The notes beneath the pieces are model-generated. The model worked only from the letters and a program-made list of their open reading frames with translations. It ran no database searches and was not told where the DNA came from. Shown piece by piece: positions 46,175 through 55,490 of a stretch of DNA of 64,000 bases. The translations under genes were made by a program, and so were the position numbers. The first letter of the stretch is position 1, and each line of letters begins with the position of its first letter. The stretch is from the NCBI GenBank assembly GCA_017545365.1, contig JAFWOP010000020.1, positions 1 through 64,000 on the forward strand, read 5' to 3'. This DNA is from Bacteroidales bacterium. GTDB taxonomy: Bacteria > Bacteroidota > Bacteroidia > Bacteroidales > P3.

Positions 46175-48046
46175 TTATTTGCGCTTGCCGAAGCCGAAGT
46201 TGGGGAGCTCCACGCTGCGGAAGGCAGAGAAGAGGGGGTTGCTGGATGCAGCCTCCTTGCCATAGATGTCGGCGATAAGGTTCTTGTATTTTTCTTTGAT
46301 AATGTTGCGCTTCACCTTGAGGGTGGGGGAGAGGAGGCCGTTGGCGGCAGTCCACTCGTCGGTGACAAGGCGGAAGGCTTTGATTTGCTCGTGGGCAGCA
46401 AAGTTGCTGTTGATTTCGTCAATGACTTTCTTGAACTTCTCCTTGGTTTCGGGCATCTTCAGCAGCTCGGCATTGTCGCGGTAGTGGAGGTGGTATTTGA
46501 GTGCCCAGTAGTGCAGCGTGTTGAAGTTAGGTGAGATGATGACGCCAACGCTCTTCTCGTTTTCACCCACCACGAGGGCTTGGTCGATGTATTCCGACTC
46601 GCGGAGCTTGTTTTCCAGCAGTTGGGGCGCGATGTATTTGCCAGCTGATAGTTTGAAGATGTCCTTCTTGCGGTCGGTGATGCGGAGGTAGCGCGGGCCG
46701 GTGATACCGCCTACCAGTTCGCCTACGTCGCCGGTATGGAACCAGCCGTCGGAGTCGATGACTTGGGCTGTATATTCGGGATCTTTGTAATAACCCAACA
46801 TGACGTGCGGGCCACGGGTGAGAATTTCTCCATCATCGGCGAAGGAGACTTCGACACCGCTAAGTACAGGACCCACAGTGCCGATTCTCACCTTTCCGTG
46901 TGCGGGGTCGTTGACAGCGATGACGGGCGAGGTTTCGGAAAGGCCGTAGCCTTCATAGATGTTGATGCCGGCGGCGGCGAAGGTGCGGATGATGCGGGGC
47001 TGTATGCTGCTGGAACCTGTGATAACGATGAGATGGTTGCCGCCGAAGCGTTCGCGCCAGTGGCGGTAAACCATGTGTTCGAAGAAACGTTGTGAAATCT
47101 GGTAGCCGAGTGAGACCTTCTTGAAGAGGGTGTAGTCGTAGCGGGCTCCATGTTTGAAGGCGCGGGTGTAGATGCGTTTCTTGATGCCTTTGAAGTCCTT
47201 GCCGGCGGCAAAGAGCTTGTCGTACACCATTTCCAGCACACGAGGTACGGCGCAGAATCCGTGGGCATGGATTTCGCACATGTTCTGCTGTATGGTGCCC
47301 ATGTTTTCGGCATAGTAGATGCTGACACCCTTGTATTGGAAGTGGTAGTTCATGCTGCGCTCATACATGTGGTTGAGCGGCAGGAAGCTGAGCACGCGCG
47401 AGTCGGATGTCATGGGGTTGACTTGGGCATGCGCGAGGAAGTTGGAACACATGTTGCGGTGAGAGAGCTTCACGCCTTTGGGGTCGCCGGTGGTGCCGGA
47501 GGTGTAGATAAGGGTGGCCCAGTCGTCGGGTTGGATGGACTCTTTGATTTGTTCGATGATGGGAGCATCCTTCTCGCGGTTGGCGATACCTGACTTGAGG
47601 ATTTCGAGTGTGCGGTGCTCGCCTTCGATGCTGGCCAGAGTGTATACCTTGGGCGGATTCTCCATCTTGTTGAGTGCCGGACGGATGCGGTTGAGGAGGA
47701 TGCTGTTGCTTACAAAGACGTAGCGTGCCTCACTGTGTTTGAGGATGTAGAGGTAGTTTTCCGCCGTAAGGGTGGGGTAGATGGGTACATGGATGAGGCC
47801 CGACATGGAAAGGGCCATGTCGAAGAAGTTCCACTCAGGGCAATTGGCCGACATGGTGATGACGAGGTCGCCGCGTTTGAGACCCAGTTCTAGAAGGCCG
47901 TAGGCCAAATAATGTGAATACCGATAATAGTCGTGGGTACTGTATTTAATCCATTCACCCTTTTCCTTGCAAGCCAGAATGTCCTCTTTGTCGGGATAGT
48001 TTGCCAGAAGGTGGTCAAGCAGGTCGAATGTACGTGTTATTTCCAT
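46175..48046 (-). CDS. Long-chain fatty acid-CoA ligase (paralogue)
   Basis: 623 residues. The AMP-binding motif is YTSGTTGDPKGVKLSHRN. Other landmarks are LSFLPLNHMYERSMNYHFQ, TGSSSIQPRIIRTFAAAGI, YEGYGLSETSPVIAV, GWFHTGDVGELVGGITGPRYLRITDRKKDIFKLSAGKYIAP and SPTLKVKRNII. It is clearly homologous to the product of the gene opposite, about 208 nt away, but has its own C-terminal tail (about 30 residues, SSNPLFSAFRSVELPNFGFGKRK). Different chain-length preference is possible. A -7 element lies at 48080-48087. Confidence 0.93.
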   Translation of the reverse strand: MEITRTFDLLDHLLANYPDKEDILACKEKGEWIKYSTHDYYRYSHYLAYGLLELGLKRGDLVITMSANCPEWNFFDMALSMSGLIHVPIYPTLTAENYLYILKHSEARYVFVSNSILLNRIRPALNKMENPPKVYTLASIEGEHRTLEILKSGIANREKDAPIIEQIKESIQPDDWATLIYTSGTTGDPKGVKLSHRNMCSNFLAHAQVNPMTSDSRVLSFLPLNHMYERSMNYHFQYKGVSIYYAENMGTIQQNMCEIHAHGFCAVPRVLEMVYDKLFAAGKDFKGIKKRIYTRAFKHGARYDYTLFKKVSLGYQISQRFFEHMVYRHWRERFGGNHLIVITGSSSIQPRIIRTFAAAGINIYEGYGLSETSPVIAVNDPAHGKVRIGTVGPVLSGVEVSFADDGEILTRGPHVMLGYYKDPEYTAQVIDSDGWFHTGDVGELVGGITGPRYLRITDRKKDIFKLSAGKYIAPQLLENKLRESEYIDQALVVGENEKSVGVIISPNFNTLHYWALKYHLHYRDNAELLKMPETKEKFKKVIDEINSNFAAHEQIKAFRLVTDEWTAANGLLSPTLKVKRNIIKEKYKNLIADIYGKEAASSNPLFSAFRSVELPNFGFGKRK

Positions 48047-48079
48047 TTTCGAATAATTTATATTGTCTTATTGAAAATG

Positions 48080-48087
48080 CAAAAGTA
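48080..48087 (-). promoter_or_regulatory. -7 promoter element for the minus-strand acyl-CoA synthetase
   Basis: The minus strand reads TACTTTTG 34 nt before the start at 48046. It is back-to-back with the trkA -7 element at 48140-48147. Confidence 0.55.
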
Positions 48088-48139
48088 CGTCTTTTTTTTG
48101 GATTATCATATTTATTTCTATTATGTGAGCATTTTTTTG

Positions 48140-48147
48140 TACTTTTG
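48140..48147 (+). promoter_or_regulatory. -7 promoter element for trkA
   Basis: TACTTTTG lies 30 nt before the trkA ATG. It forms a divergent promoter pair with the minus-strand element 52 nt upstream. Confidence 0.6.
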
Positions 48148-48176
48148 CAGCCCCAAAAAGTAAATATATCGAGTAG

Positions 48177-49517
48177 ATGAACATCATTATTGCAGGTGAC
48201 GGCGAGGTGGGTTTTTACCTTGCCAAGTCGTTGACAGAATTGAAACACAACATCACGGTCGTGGACCCCAACTCCGAGCTGCTGAAACGGTTGGAAAAGG
48301 ACAGCGACCTGTTGACCATCGCTGGGTCTTCGACTTCGCCACGAGTGTTGGCAGAGGCCAATGTGTCCGACTGCGACCTCTTCCTTGCCGTGCTTCACGA
48401 CGAGAGCATCAACTTGATGAGCTGTGTGTTGGCCAAGAAGTTGAAAGCCAAGAAGACCGTGGCTCGTATCACCAATGCCGAGTTGCTGTTGCCCAAGCAC
48501 CGCGACATGTTCCGCGACCTGGGGGTGGACGAGATGGTGTGTCCCGAACGTATCGCCGCCAAGGAAATCACCAATTTGCTGAACAACTCGGTAGCAACGG
48601 AGTTTTTCGACTTTTCAGGAGGTTTGCTGACTATGTACCTCATTCACCTCGAGGCCGACTCGCCGGTCATCAACCACAGTGTTCAGGAGCTGGCTCAGAC
48701 CTACACCACCTTGCAGGTGAAAATTGTAGCCATCCTGCGCAACGGAATGACTATCATACCCCATTCCGACACCCGTTTCCAGCAGGGCGACCTGGCCTAC
48801 CTCATCAGCCGCCCCAATCAGCTGGAGACCATCAAGCAGGTGTCAGGCAAACGCGACGTGTCTATCAAGAAGGCGATGATAGTGGGTGCAGGACGTGTGG
48901 GCCGTTATGCCGCCATGACCTTAGAGGATCGCATCCGCATCACCCTTATCGAGGAATCGCGCCCCCGCTGCGAGGAGGTGGCTGCCTTGCTTAATAACAC
49001 CCTCATCATTAACGGCGACGCAACCGACATTGAGCTACTCAAGGAAGAAGGATTGCTGGCAACCGATGCTTTCATCGCTGTCACCGACTCGTCGGAGACC
49101 AATGTGCTTACGTGTCTCCATGCAAAAAAACTGGGTGTGAAGCGCACTATCGCCCTGGTTGAGAACACGGGCTTCATCAGCCTCTCGCAGGACATCGGCA
49201 TCGACACTATTATCAACAAGAAACTCATCACCGCCAGCTACATCTCCCGCTTCATCGTCAAGGGCGACGCCGTCCGCAGCAAGTGGCTCAGCGGCACCAA
49301 TGCCGAGTTGATGGAGTTCAATGTGGGGAAACGGGCGCCCGTGACGCGCAACCCTATCAGGGAGCTCAACCTGCCTCATGGTGCCACCATCGGCGGCATC
49401 ATCCGTGGTAACGAGACTATACTGCCCACCCGCGATACGCAGATTTTGGCCAAGGACAAGGTGGTAGTCTTTGCCTTGCCGTCAGTGATGGAAGAAGTAG
49501 CCAAACTGTTCGACTAA
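48177..49517 (+). CDS. trkA: Trk potassium uptake regulatory subunit TrkA
   Basis: 446 residues with two RCK modules, the normal TrkA layout. The first RCK-N begins MNIIIAGDGEVGFYLAKSL (GxGxxG at 7-12), and the first RCK-C spans about 135-215. The second RCK-N begins AMIVGAGRVGRYAAMTL (about 232-248), with a second RCK-C to the end. TrkA binds NAD(H)/ATP in the cytoplasm and gates the TrkH channel. It is followed within 3 nt by a TrkH-type gene and then by a second one, so a K+ uptake operon is clear. Confidence 0.95.
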   Translation: MNIIIAGDGEVGFYLAKSLTELKHNITVVDPNSELLKRLEKDSDLLTIAGSSTSPRVLAEANVSDCDLFLAVLHDESINLMSCVLAKKLKAKKTVARITNAELLLPKHRDMFRDLGVDEMVCPERIAAKEITNLLNNSVATEFFDFSGGLLTMYLIHLEADSPVINHSVQELAQTYTTLQVKIVAILRNGMTIIPHSDTRFQQGDLAYLISRPNQLETIKQVSGKRDVSIKKAMIVGAGRVGRYAAMTLEDRIRITLIEESRPRCEEVAALLNNTLIINGDATDIELLKEEGLLATDAFIAVTDSSETNVLTCLHAKKLGVKRTIALVENTGFISLSQDIGIDTIINKKLITASYISRFIVKGDAVRSKWLSGTNAELMEFNVGKRAPVTRNPIRELNLPHGATIGGIIRGNETILPTRDTQILAKDKVVVFALPSVMEEVAKLFD

Positions 49518-49520
49518 GAT

Positions 49521-51041
49521 TTGAAAAAAATACGCCATATACTGGACATCTCGCGGCTGAACCCCTACCAACAGTTGGGGCTGCGCCGCTTCAACTTCCG
49601 GCTGATAGCACGGCTCACCGGCATGCTGCTCATCTATATGGCCGCCAGCATGGTGTTGCCCTTGGCGGTGTCTCTCTACTATCACGATGGGGCTCAGTTT
49701 GCCCTAGTGCTCACTGCCATCATCATCCTCTCCATCGGGCTCTTCCTCCGCAACATCATAGGGCATCGGGTTGAGTATGAGTTAAAGGAGGACGAGAGTT
49801 ACTGGGTGACCCTCACGGTGTGGTTGGCCATCCCTATCTGCGGCACCCTGCCATACCTCTTCACCGGGGGGCTGGCCTCGTTTACCGACGCCATATTCGA
49901 GTCGTTTAGCGGCTTTACTACCACTGGTTCTTCGGTCATTCTCCATCCCGAAGAGCTGCCGGAAGGACTGCTCGTATATCGTGCTTTTACCCAATGGATT
50001 GGAGGACTAGGGTTGCTGCTTTTCGTTGTGGCAATACTGCGCAAACTCACCGCTAGTGCGGGCCGCATTTATGAGGCCGAGTTCTCAGGCACCCAGCAGC
50101 GCAAACTGCACCCACACATCGCTCGCAGCGTGCTTCGTATGTGGGCCATATACTCGCTGATTACTGTGATGATGGTGCTGGCACTGACATTCACCCACAC
50201 CCGCTTTGTCGATGCTCTCTGCATCGCATTTAGCACCGTCTCCACCGGAGGGTTCCTAACCCACACCGGGGGGATGGCTATTCTGTCTTCGGCGGGGCTT
50301 GTGGTGGTGACCTTTTTCATGTTCCTAAGTGGCATCAATGTGGCGGTTCTCTACCGTTTCTTCACCCTCCATTGGCGTCGCATAGGCCGCAACGAGGAGC
50401 TGCGCACCTACATCGGACTCTTTATTGTGGCTTCAACCGTATGCGCCATTGCCTTCCGTCTGTCAGGTAATGGATGGGATACAGCACTGGAGTATAGTAT
50501 CTTCCACATTTCCTCCACCATGTCCACCTGCGGGCTCTACCTCCCCAAGCCGCAACACTGGTCCTTCCTGGTGAGCGTCATCACTTTCGTGCTTATCATC
50601 ATAGGAGCCTCGGCTGGTTCCACGGGTGGCGGCATCAAATTGCGGCGCATCATCATCCTCATGAAATACGTGGGCAACTATTTCACCCGCATGCTCCATC
50701 CCAATGCCGTCATCTGCGTCAAGGTGGACGGTGCGGTGGTGGAGAAAGACTATATCAACAAGATATTTGCCTTTATATTTCTTTACATTGCCTTTATCGT
50801 GGGCGGGGCTTTCGTGCTTACTTTCTGTGGCTGCACCATTCCCGACTCCATCTGCATGGCGGCTGCCAACATCAGCAACCTGGGTCCCTCGCCCCTAATT
50901 AACAACTTGGGGGGCAGCCTCAACTACGAGCAGCTGCCCGGCTTGGCCAAATGGGTGCTCACCATCCTCATGCTGGCGGGCCGTCTCGAATTGTTTGCTC
51001 TCATTGCCTCCTTCTCGCCTGCCTATTGGAGGCGAGGATAG
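49521..51041 (+). CDS. trkH: TrkH-type potassium channel subunit 1
   Basis: 506 residues from a TTG at 49521, 3 nt after the trkA stop; no earlier or better start exists in frame. There are four pore repeats with the filter Gly in TTTGSS (about 135-140), STGGFL (about 237-242), STCGLY (about 337-342) and NLGPSP (about 460-465), and the family motif GASAGSTGGGIKLRRI near 365-380. The ~30-residue cytoplasmic N-terminus is basic (MKKIRHILDISRLNPYQQLGLRRFNFRLI). With TrkA it imports K+ for osmotic and pH balance. Confidence 0.93.
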   Translation: MKKIRHILDISRLNPYQQLGLRRFNFRLIARLTGMLLIYMAASMVLPLAVSLYYHDGAQFALVLTAIIILSIGLFLRNIIGHRVEYELKEDESYWVTLTVWLAIPICGTLPYLFTGGLASFTDAIFESFSGFTTTGSSVILHPEELPEGLLVYRAFTQWIGGLGLLLFVVAILRKLTASAGRIYEAEFSGTQQRKLHPHIARSVLRMWAIYSLITVMMVLALTFTHTRFVDALCIAFSTVSTGGFLTHTGGMAILSSAGLVVVTFFMFLSGINVAVLYRFFTLHWRRIGRNEELRTYIGLFIVASTVCAIAFRLSGNGWDTALEYSIFHISSTMSTCGLYLPKPQHWSFLVSVITFVLIIIGASAGSTGGGIKLRRIIILMKYVGNYFTRMLHPNAVICVKVDGAVVEKDYINKIFAFIFLYIAFIVGGAFVLTFCGCTIPDSICMAAANISNLGPSPLINNLGGSLNYEQLPGLAKWVLTILMLAGRLELFALIASFSPAYWRRG

Positions 51042-51125
51042 ACTCAGTAAATCAATAATCATTCACACCCGACAAAGACTACGCAGAACATTAGATACAT
51101 ACTCCGGTTTCTAGGCATCACGCTG

Positions 51126-52532
51126 ATGGTTGAGGGGCTTCTGATACTCAGTTGTCTGATTCCTGCCCTGCACTTCAGCGACGGCACTTGGTCCGACATC
51201 CTGGTGTCAGGCCTGTTCACCTTTAATATCGGGCTGATGCTGTTGGTGAGCTTCCGCAAAGCGAAAAGAGTCACCGACAAGCGTACCTCATACGTGCTGG
51301 TGGTGTCCATGTGGGTGGTGCTGGTCCTGTTTGGCACCCTGCCATTCCTCACCACCGGCGTGCTTAACAGCTTCTCCGACGCCCTGTTCGAATCCACATC
51401 AGGCATCACCTCCACGGGTTCTACGGTCTTCTCCGCTGTGGAGTGGCTCCCTGCCTCCATCCTTCTGTGGCGCAGCATGACGCAATGGTTCGGAGGCTTT
51501 GGCATCGTGTTGTTGGTGCTGGCACTGGTTCCCTCAATGGGTATCAACAAATACAGCCTCTACACCGCAGAAGCCTCTGGGGCCGACAACACAGGCAAGC
51601 AAACCGCCTCCATGACCACGACGCTGCAGCAGACTCTGGGCATCTACCTTCTGTTGACGGGATTGTTCGTCTTTATCCTTTGGAAAAGCGGCATGCATGT
51701 GTGGGATGCGGTCAACATCACCTTCACCAATATTTCCTCCGGGGGGTTCTCAATATACAACAACAGCCTTGAACGGCTCACCCACACACAGCAGTATATC
51801 GTGGCATTGGCCATGCTGTTGAGCGGCATAAACTTTGCCATGCTCTACAACTTTTTCACCTTCCATTGGGACCGACTGCAACACAAGTTGGAGCAGATAG
51901 GGTTCTATTTGTGCATATATTTTGTCTCGGCATTGTTTGTCGTCCTGGCCCTTCGGTTCAATATGAATTACGATTGGGTCAACGCGTTGCGTTGCGGCAT
52001 GGTTCAAACTATCAGCGTGCTCACCACCACAGGCTCCCTGGCAGCGGACACCCAGCAATGGTGGGTTCCCATCACCTTCCTCTTCATGGTACTGTCATTG
52101 TGCGGAGGCATGGCTGGTTCCACCTCGGGGGGGCTCAAGACCATGCGTGTCTTGATTCTCATACGCAATGTGCGCAAAATCCTTCGCGACCGTCTGCACC
52201 CTCAATCGGTTAATCCTGTCCGACTCAACCACAAGCCTGTCTCCTCTGACATCATCACCAACGTGATGGTTATCTTTGTGGTGTATGTCATCATCATCTT
52301 CATAGGCATCTTGCTTCTCATGCTTAGCGGCATCAACGCCACCGAGTCCATCGGTGCCGTCATTGCCTGTATCACCGGCTACGGCCCCGGACTGGGTCTC
52401 AGCGGTGGCTTTGGCTGCTATGCTGGATTCACCACTGCTGCCAAGGTCATCTGCTCGTTCTTGATGCTGCTGGGACGTCTAGAGTGCCTCACTCTCCTTA
52501 TACTCTTTATTCCAGCCTTTTGGAAGAAATAG
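51126..52532 (+). CDS. TrkH-type potassium channel subunit 2
   Basis: 468 residues from the first ATG in frame. The reading frame is open upstream to about 51050 and encodes a plausible first-helix start (NIRYILRFLGITL) with no ATG/GTG/TTG, so the true start may be a rare codon such as ATT. Filter motifs are TSTGST, SSGGFS, TTTGSL and GYGPGL, and the landmark is GGMAGSTSGGLKTMRV. All four repeats are intact. It follows the first TrkH gene by 84 nt, giving one TrkA and two different TrkH-type pores. Heteromers or separate channels are both possible. Confidence 0.88.
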   Translation: MVEGLLILSCLIPALHFSDGTWSDILVSGLFTFNIGLMLLVSFRKAKRVTDKRTSYVLVVSMWVVLVLFGTLPFLTTGVLNSFSDALFESTSGITSTGSTVFSAVEWLPASILLWRSMTQWFGGFGIVLLVLALVPSMGINKYSLYTAEASGADNTGKQTASMTTTLQQTLGIYLLLTGLFVFILWKSGMHVWDAVNITFTNISSGGFSIYNNSLERLTHTQQYIVALAMLLSGINFAMLYNFFTFHWDRLQHKLEQIGFYLCIYFVSALFVVLALRFNMNYDWVNALRCGMVQTISVLTTTGSLAADTQQWWVPITFLFMVLSLCGGMAGSTSGGLKTMRVLILIRNVRKILRDRLHPQSVNPVRLNHKPVSSDIITNVMVIFVVYVIIIFIGILLLMLSGINATESIGAVIACITGYGPGLGLSGGFGCYAGFTTAAKVICSFLMLLGRLECLTLLILFIPAFWKK

Positions 52533-52622
52533 AGCTTCCGAACTAAGCCTTTCTATAACGGCTTGAACATTCGGGCGTGAAAAAAAATAAGCCAGTATAT
52601 TATTTAATACAGAAAAAAGTAG

Positions 52623-52630
52623 TAATTTTG
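52623..52630 (+). promoter_or_regulatory. -7 promoter element for the FtsE-like gene
   Basis: TAATTTTG lies 20 nt before the ATG at 52651, a full TAnnTTTG match. Confidence 0.6.
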
Positions 52631-52650
52631 CATTTTGAAATAATACTTCT

Positions 52651-53334
52651 ATGGAATCACCTATCATATCGCTCAAAGATGTGACTATCAGTCATAACGA
52701 CGGTCCTCTGCTCACTCATGTGAACGTCGAGGTGACCTCCGGGGAGTTCGTATATCTGATTGGCAAGAGCGGGGCGGGCAAGACGTCGCTGCTTCGCACC
52801 CTCTATGCCGACCACGGTATCGACCACGGCGAAGCCACCGTCTGCGGCTTCGACCTCATGCGTCTCAAACGTCGCCAAGTGCCTATGCTTCGCCGTCGTG
52901 TGGGCATCGTATTCCAGAACTTCCGTCTGCTGAAAGACCGCGACGTGTACGGCAATTTGGCTTTTGTCCTGCGGGCCACGAGTTGGAAACATTCCGACAT
53001 CGATGCCCAGGTCTGTAAGGTACTGGAGTCCGTAGGCATCGCCGACAAGGCGCACTCCTCCATCCACCACCTCTCCGAAGGCGAACAGCAGCGCGTAGGC
53101 ATCGCCCGCGCCCTTATCAACAACCCCAGCCTCATCCTAGCCGACGAGCCCACTGGCAACCTCGACCCTGCCACCTCGTCCGACATCATGCAGCTGCTTG
53201 TTAACATCAACCAGCAGACACAGACCACCATGCTCATCTCTACCCACGATTTCATGATGATTGACAAATACCAATCGCGTATGCTGGTATGCGAGAATGG
53301 TACCCTCTCAGACCCTATGGGTCCCCAGTCGTGA
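52651..53334 (+). CDS. FtsE-like ABC transporter ATP-binding protein
   Basis: 227 residues. Walker A is GKSGAGKTS (38-46), the Q-loop region is [22 protein letters not shown] (FtsE-type wording), Walker B is [12 protein letters not shown], and the H-loop is STHDF. The signature reads [15 protein letters not shown] rather than the usual LSGGEQ, with Glu in place of the first Gly. FtsE works with FtsX at the divisome to activate peptidoglycan hydrolases. No ftsX is adjacent: the next gene is an OmpA-family protein. If not FtsE, it is a LolD/MacB-type ATPase. Confidence 0.85.
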   Translation: MESPIISLKDVTISHNDGPLLTHVNVEVTSGEFVYLIGKSGAGKTSLLRTLYADHGIDHGEATVCGFDLMRLKRRQVPMLRRRVGIVFQNFRLLKDRDVYGNLAFVLRATSWKHSDIDAQVCKVLESVGIADKAHSSIHHLSEGEQQRVGIARALINNPSLILADEPTGNLDPATSSDIMQLLVNINQQTQTTMLISTHDFMMIDKYQSRMLVCENGTLSDPMGPQS

Positions 53335-53441
53335 ACTGAAAAAATAGAACCCAACACAATAAATACCACAATAATCCGTTTCCTACGCTAAAAGGATACA
53401 ACCGAAAAGACTTTTGATAACGAAAACGACATTAGAATACG

Positions 53442-54515
53442 ATGAAGAAGCGTCTTTTAATAATCTGTCTGGCTGCCTTGGTCCTGCTTCCTGCTGCCAA
53501 CGTTCATGCCCAGTATCGCAAAAAGAAACAAACCACTGAGATTGTCCGCGAAGGTACCAACAAACGTCTTTGGCTTCGCAACAAGGCCGACACCAACTGG
53601 CATCCCACTCCCGGGGGCTTGTACGAGCAGGTCACCATGCCCGAGCTTAATAAGAAAGGCAAGAAAACCGAGCCTATCATAGACATGAGTGGCAAACATA
53701 AGGTGCGTGAAGCAGCATACGACACCGTCTGGAAGTTCACCTCGTTCAATGGCAAGTCGTTCTACTACATCAACTACGACTACAACAAGTTCCGCCAGCT
53801 CAAATGGCAGAAGGATAGCCAGCGCGATTGGGGCACTTTCGACCCTGTGATGGACTATCTCACCACCGCCGGCCGCATACCCATGCACATCTATGCCGTC
53901 TATGCCATCAACCCCACCATCACCGACCAAGACCAGCATGACGAGCTAGCTGCCGCTGCTCAGATGGAAGCCCTCATCTCCCTCGACTATTTTCGCGACA
54001 TCGTACTTGAGAAGGAGATGAAGAACAAGATTAATTACAAGGTGGCCGAGGTCGACTGGCGCTATTGGAAGGACGCCTCTTATTTCACCGACCCACAACC
54101 CACCGACGATGTCATACGCGTAGGCCTTATCGTCGACTTCAGCTCCAAGAAGGTCGACCTCTTGGCCAGCGCCGCTAAGGACGCACGCACTTTCGCCGAC
54201 ATCAAGTTCTTCCCCAACGACGCCACCATCCAAGATTCCTACATCCCCGAATTGGATAATCTGGCCAACTACCTCAAGCAAGAAAGCGGCTTCGAGGTTT
54301 TGCTCACAGGCTACTGCGACAACGTGGGCACTGAGGCCTACAATATGGGACTTTCCCGCCAGCGCGCTGTTGAAATTAAGAAGGCTCTCATGAAGCGTGG
54401 CATCGCCGAAAACCGCATCGAGATTGCTGCCAAGGGCGAAGACGACCCCGTGGGCGACAACAATACCTATAGCGGACGTCTGGCCAACAACCGCGTCACC
54501 GTAGTGATTCAATAA
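53442..54515 (+). CDS. OmpA-family protein with a unique N-terminal domain
   Basis: 357 residues. Signal peptide 1-23 (ending NVHAQ). Residues about 25-235 form a soluble region rich in Tyr, Trp and Asp (DTVWKFTSFNGKSFYYINYDYNKF, WKDASYFTDPQP) that I do not recognise. The C-terminal ~105 residues are an OmpA domain that binds peptidoglycan (IKFFPNDATIQDSYIPELDNLANYL, then GYCDNVGTEAYNMGLSRQRAVEIKKALMKRGI and NNRVTVVI). It is expected in the periplasm or attached to the outer membrane. The first part may be related to gliding/T9SS accessory proteins, but I cannot show it. Confidence 0.85.
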   Translation: MKKRLLIICLAALVLLPAANVHAQYRKKKQTTEIVREGTNKRLWLRNKADTNWHPTPGGLYEQVTMPELNKKGKKTEPIIDMSGKHKVREAAYDTVWKFTSFNGKSFYYINYDYNKFRQLKWQKDSQRDWGTFDPVMDYLTTAGRIPMHIYAVYAINPTITDQDQHDELAAAAQMEALISLDYFRDIVLEKEMKNKINYKVAEVDWRYWKDASYFTDPQPTDDVIRVGLIVDFSSKKVDLLASAAKDARTFADIKFFPNDATIQDSYIPELDNLANYLKQESGFEVLLTGYCDNVGTEAYNMGLSRQRAVEIKKALMKRGIAENRIEIAAKGEDDPVGDNNTYSGRLANNRVTVVIQ

Positions 54516-54562
54516 TCTAGCAACACTAGTAATGCCAGAAAATACTAGTAATACTAGTAAAT
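54514..54562. repeat. CTAG array with 9-bp spacing
   Basis: CTAG occurs at 54517, 54526, 54545 and 54554, spaced 9, 19 and 9 bp. The core unit is tactagtaa (9 bp), with a degraded unit in the middle. It starts at the stop of the OmpA-family gene and runs into the presumed start region of the next gene. Other arrays in the window use 10-bp spacing. Confidence 0.8.
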
Positions 54563-54635
54563 CCAACGTCCCATCAACAACAAAGAACAATACAAAGAAA
54601 TATGCGAAACAGAGGGGTCTTCGATTCCTCTGTTT

Positions 54636-55490
54636 TTGCAATATTGGTGGATGGAAGCTGTCTGCCAGGGCAAACGATGGGATGTTGCTCTCGCCCATGA
54701 CGACCACGGCAATATCATCGCCGCACTTCCATACCTCATCGGCTCGAAGATGGGTCTGCGCTATGTGCTGCAGCCGCAGCTGACCCAGTACAATGGGCCG
54801 TGGTACAGCTCCAAAGACCTTCAAGACTATGCCGACATACAGCTGCGTGCCCACCTCCAGTCGCTAAGGCTTACATTGTTCCAGCAGAACTTCGCCCCTT
54901 CGGTAACAGAGTTGAAAGGATGGGACGAGTATGCCCTTTCACCCCGCGTCACCTACCGCCTCGAGGACATCTCTGACCTCCAGCAGGTGTTCGCCCACTT
55001 TGACAAACGCCGTCGGCAACGCCATATCCTTCAAGCTGAAAAGGTGCTCATCCCCGACTACGACCTTTCCCCATCGGTGTTTGCTCAGTTCCATGTCGAC
55101 TATTGGAAGTCGCGAGGGGAGAAAGACCTTCTCTCGCCCGACTTTATCATACGTGTCATCACCGCTGCCCTCCAACGCTCACAGGGCATCCTCCTAGGGC
55201 TTCGCAACAGTGAGGGAATCCTACAGGCGGCACGTTTCGTGGCCTACGACAGCCATTGCGCCTACGCCCTCCTCTCCGCACTTGCCCCCCAACACCATAA
55301 CGGTGCCTCGGCACTCCTCTTCTGGCTGATACTGCAACAGCTCTCTGGCCGTTGCCGCAGCTTCGACTTCGAAGGAAGCATGAACCCCGCCATCGCCTAT
55401 TCCTACAGCCTCTATGGGGCGCAGCCTACCACCTATTACCAGCTTACCCGTTGTCCCAATCCGCTGCTCCGCAGATTGCTTAAACTATAA
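54636..55490 (+). CDS. GNAT/FemAB-like acyltransferase (start uncertain)
   Basis: 284 residues from a TTG at 54636. The body resembles the FemAB/BioF2-type acetyltransferase fold: a first half with WDVALAHDDHGNIIAALPYLIGSKMGLRYVLQPQLTQYNGPWY (about 15-57), then a second GNAT half (LRNSEGILQAARFVAYDSHCAYALLSA, FDFEGSMNPAIAYSYSLYGAQPTTYYQL). The same frame continues to be meaningful upstream (KEQYKEICETEGSSIPLF) back to a stop at 54558-54560 inside the CTAG array, but no ATG exists there. So the true start is a rare codon, or a frameshift joins it to the ATG at 54532. The gene overlaps the next one by 1 nt (TAATG). Substrate unknown. Confidence 0.75.
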   Translation: MQYWWMEAVCQGKRWDVALAHDDHGNIIAALPYLIGSKMGLRYVLQPQLTQYNGPWYSSKDLQDYADIQLRAHLQSLRLTLFQQNFAPSVTELKGWDEYALSPRVTYRLEDISDLQQVFAHFDKRRRQRHILQAEKVLIPDYDLSPSVFAQFHVDYWKSRGEKDLLSPDFIIRVITAALQRSQGILLGLRNSEGILQAARFVAYDSHCAYALLSALAPQHHNGASALLFWLILQQLSGRCRSFDFEGSMNPAIAYSYSLYGAQPTTYYQLTRCPNPLLRRLLKL

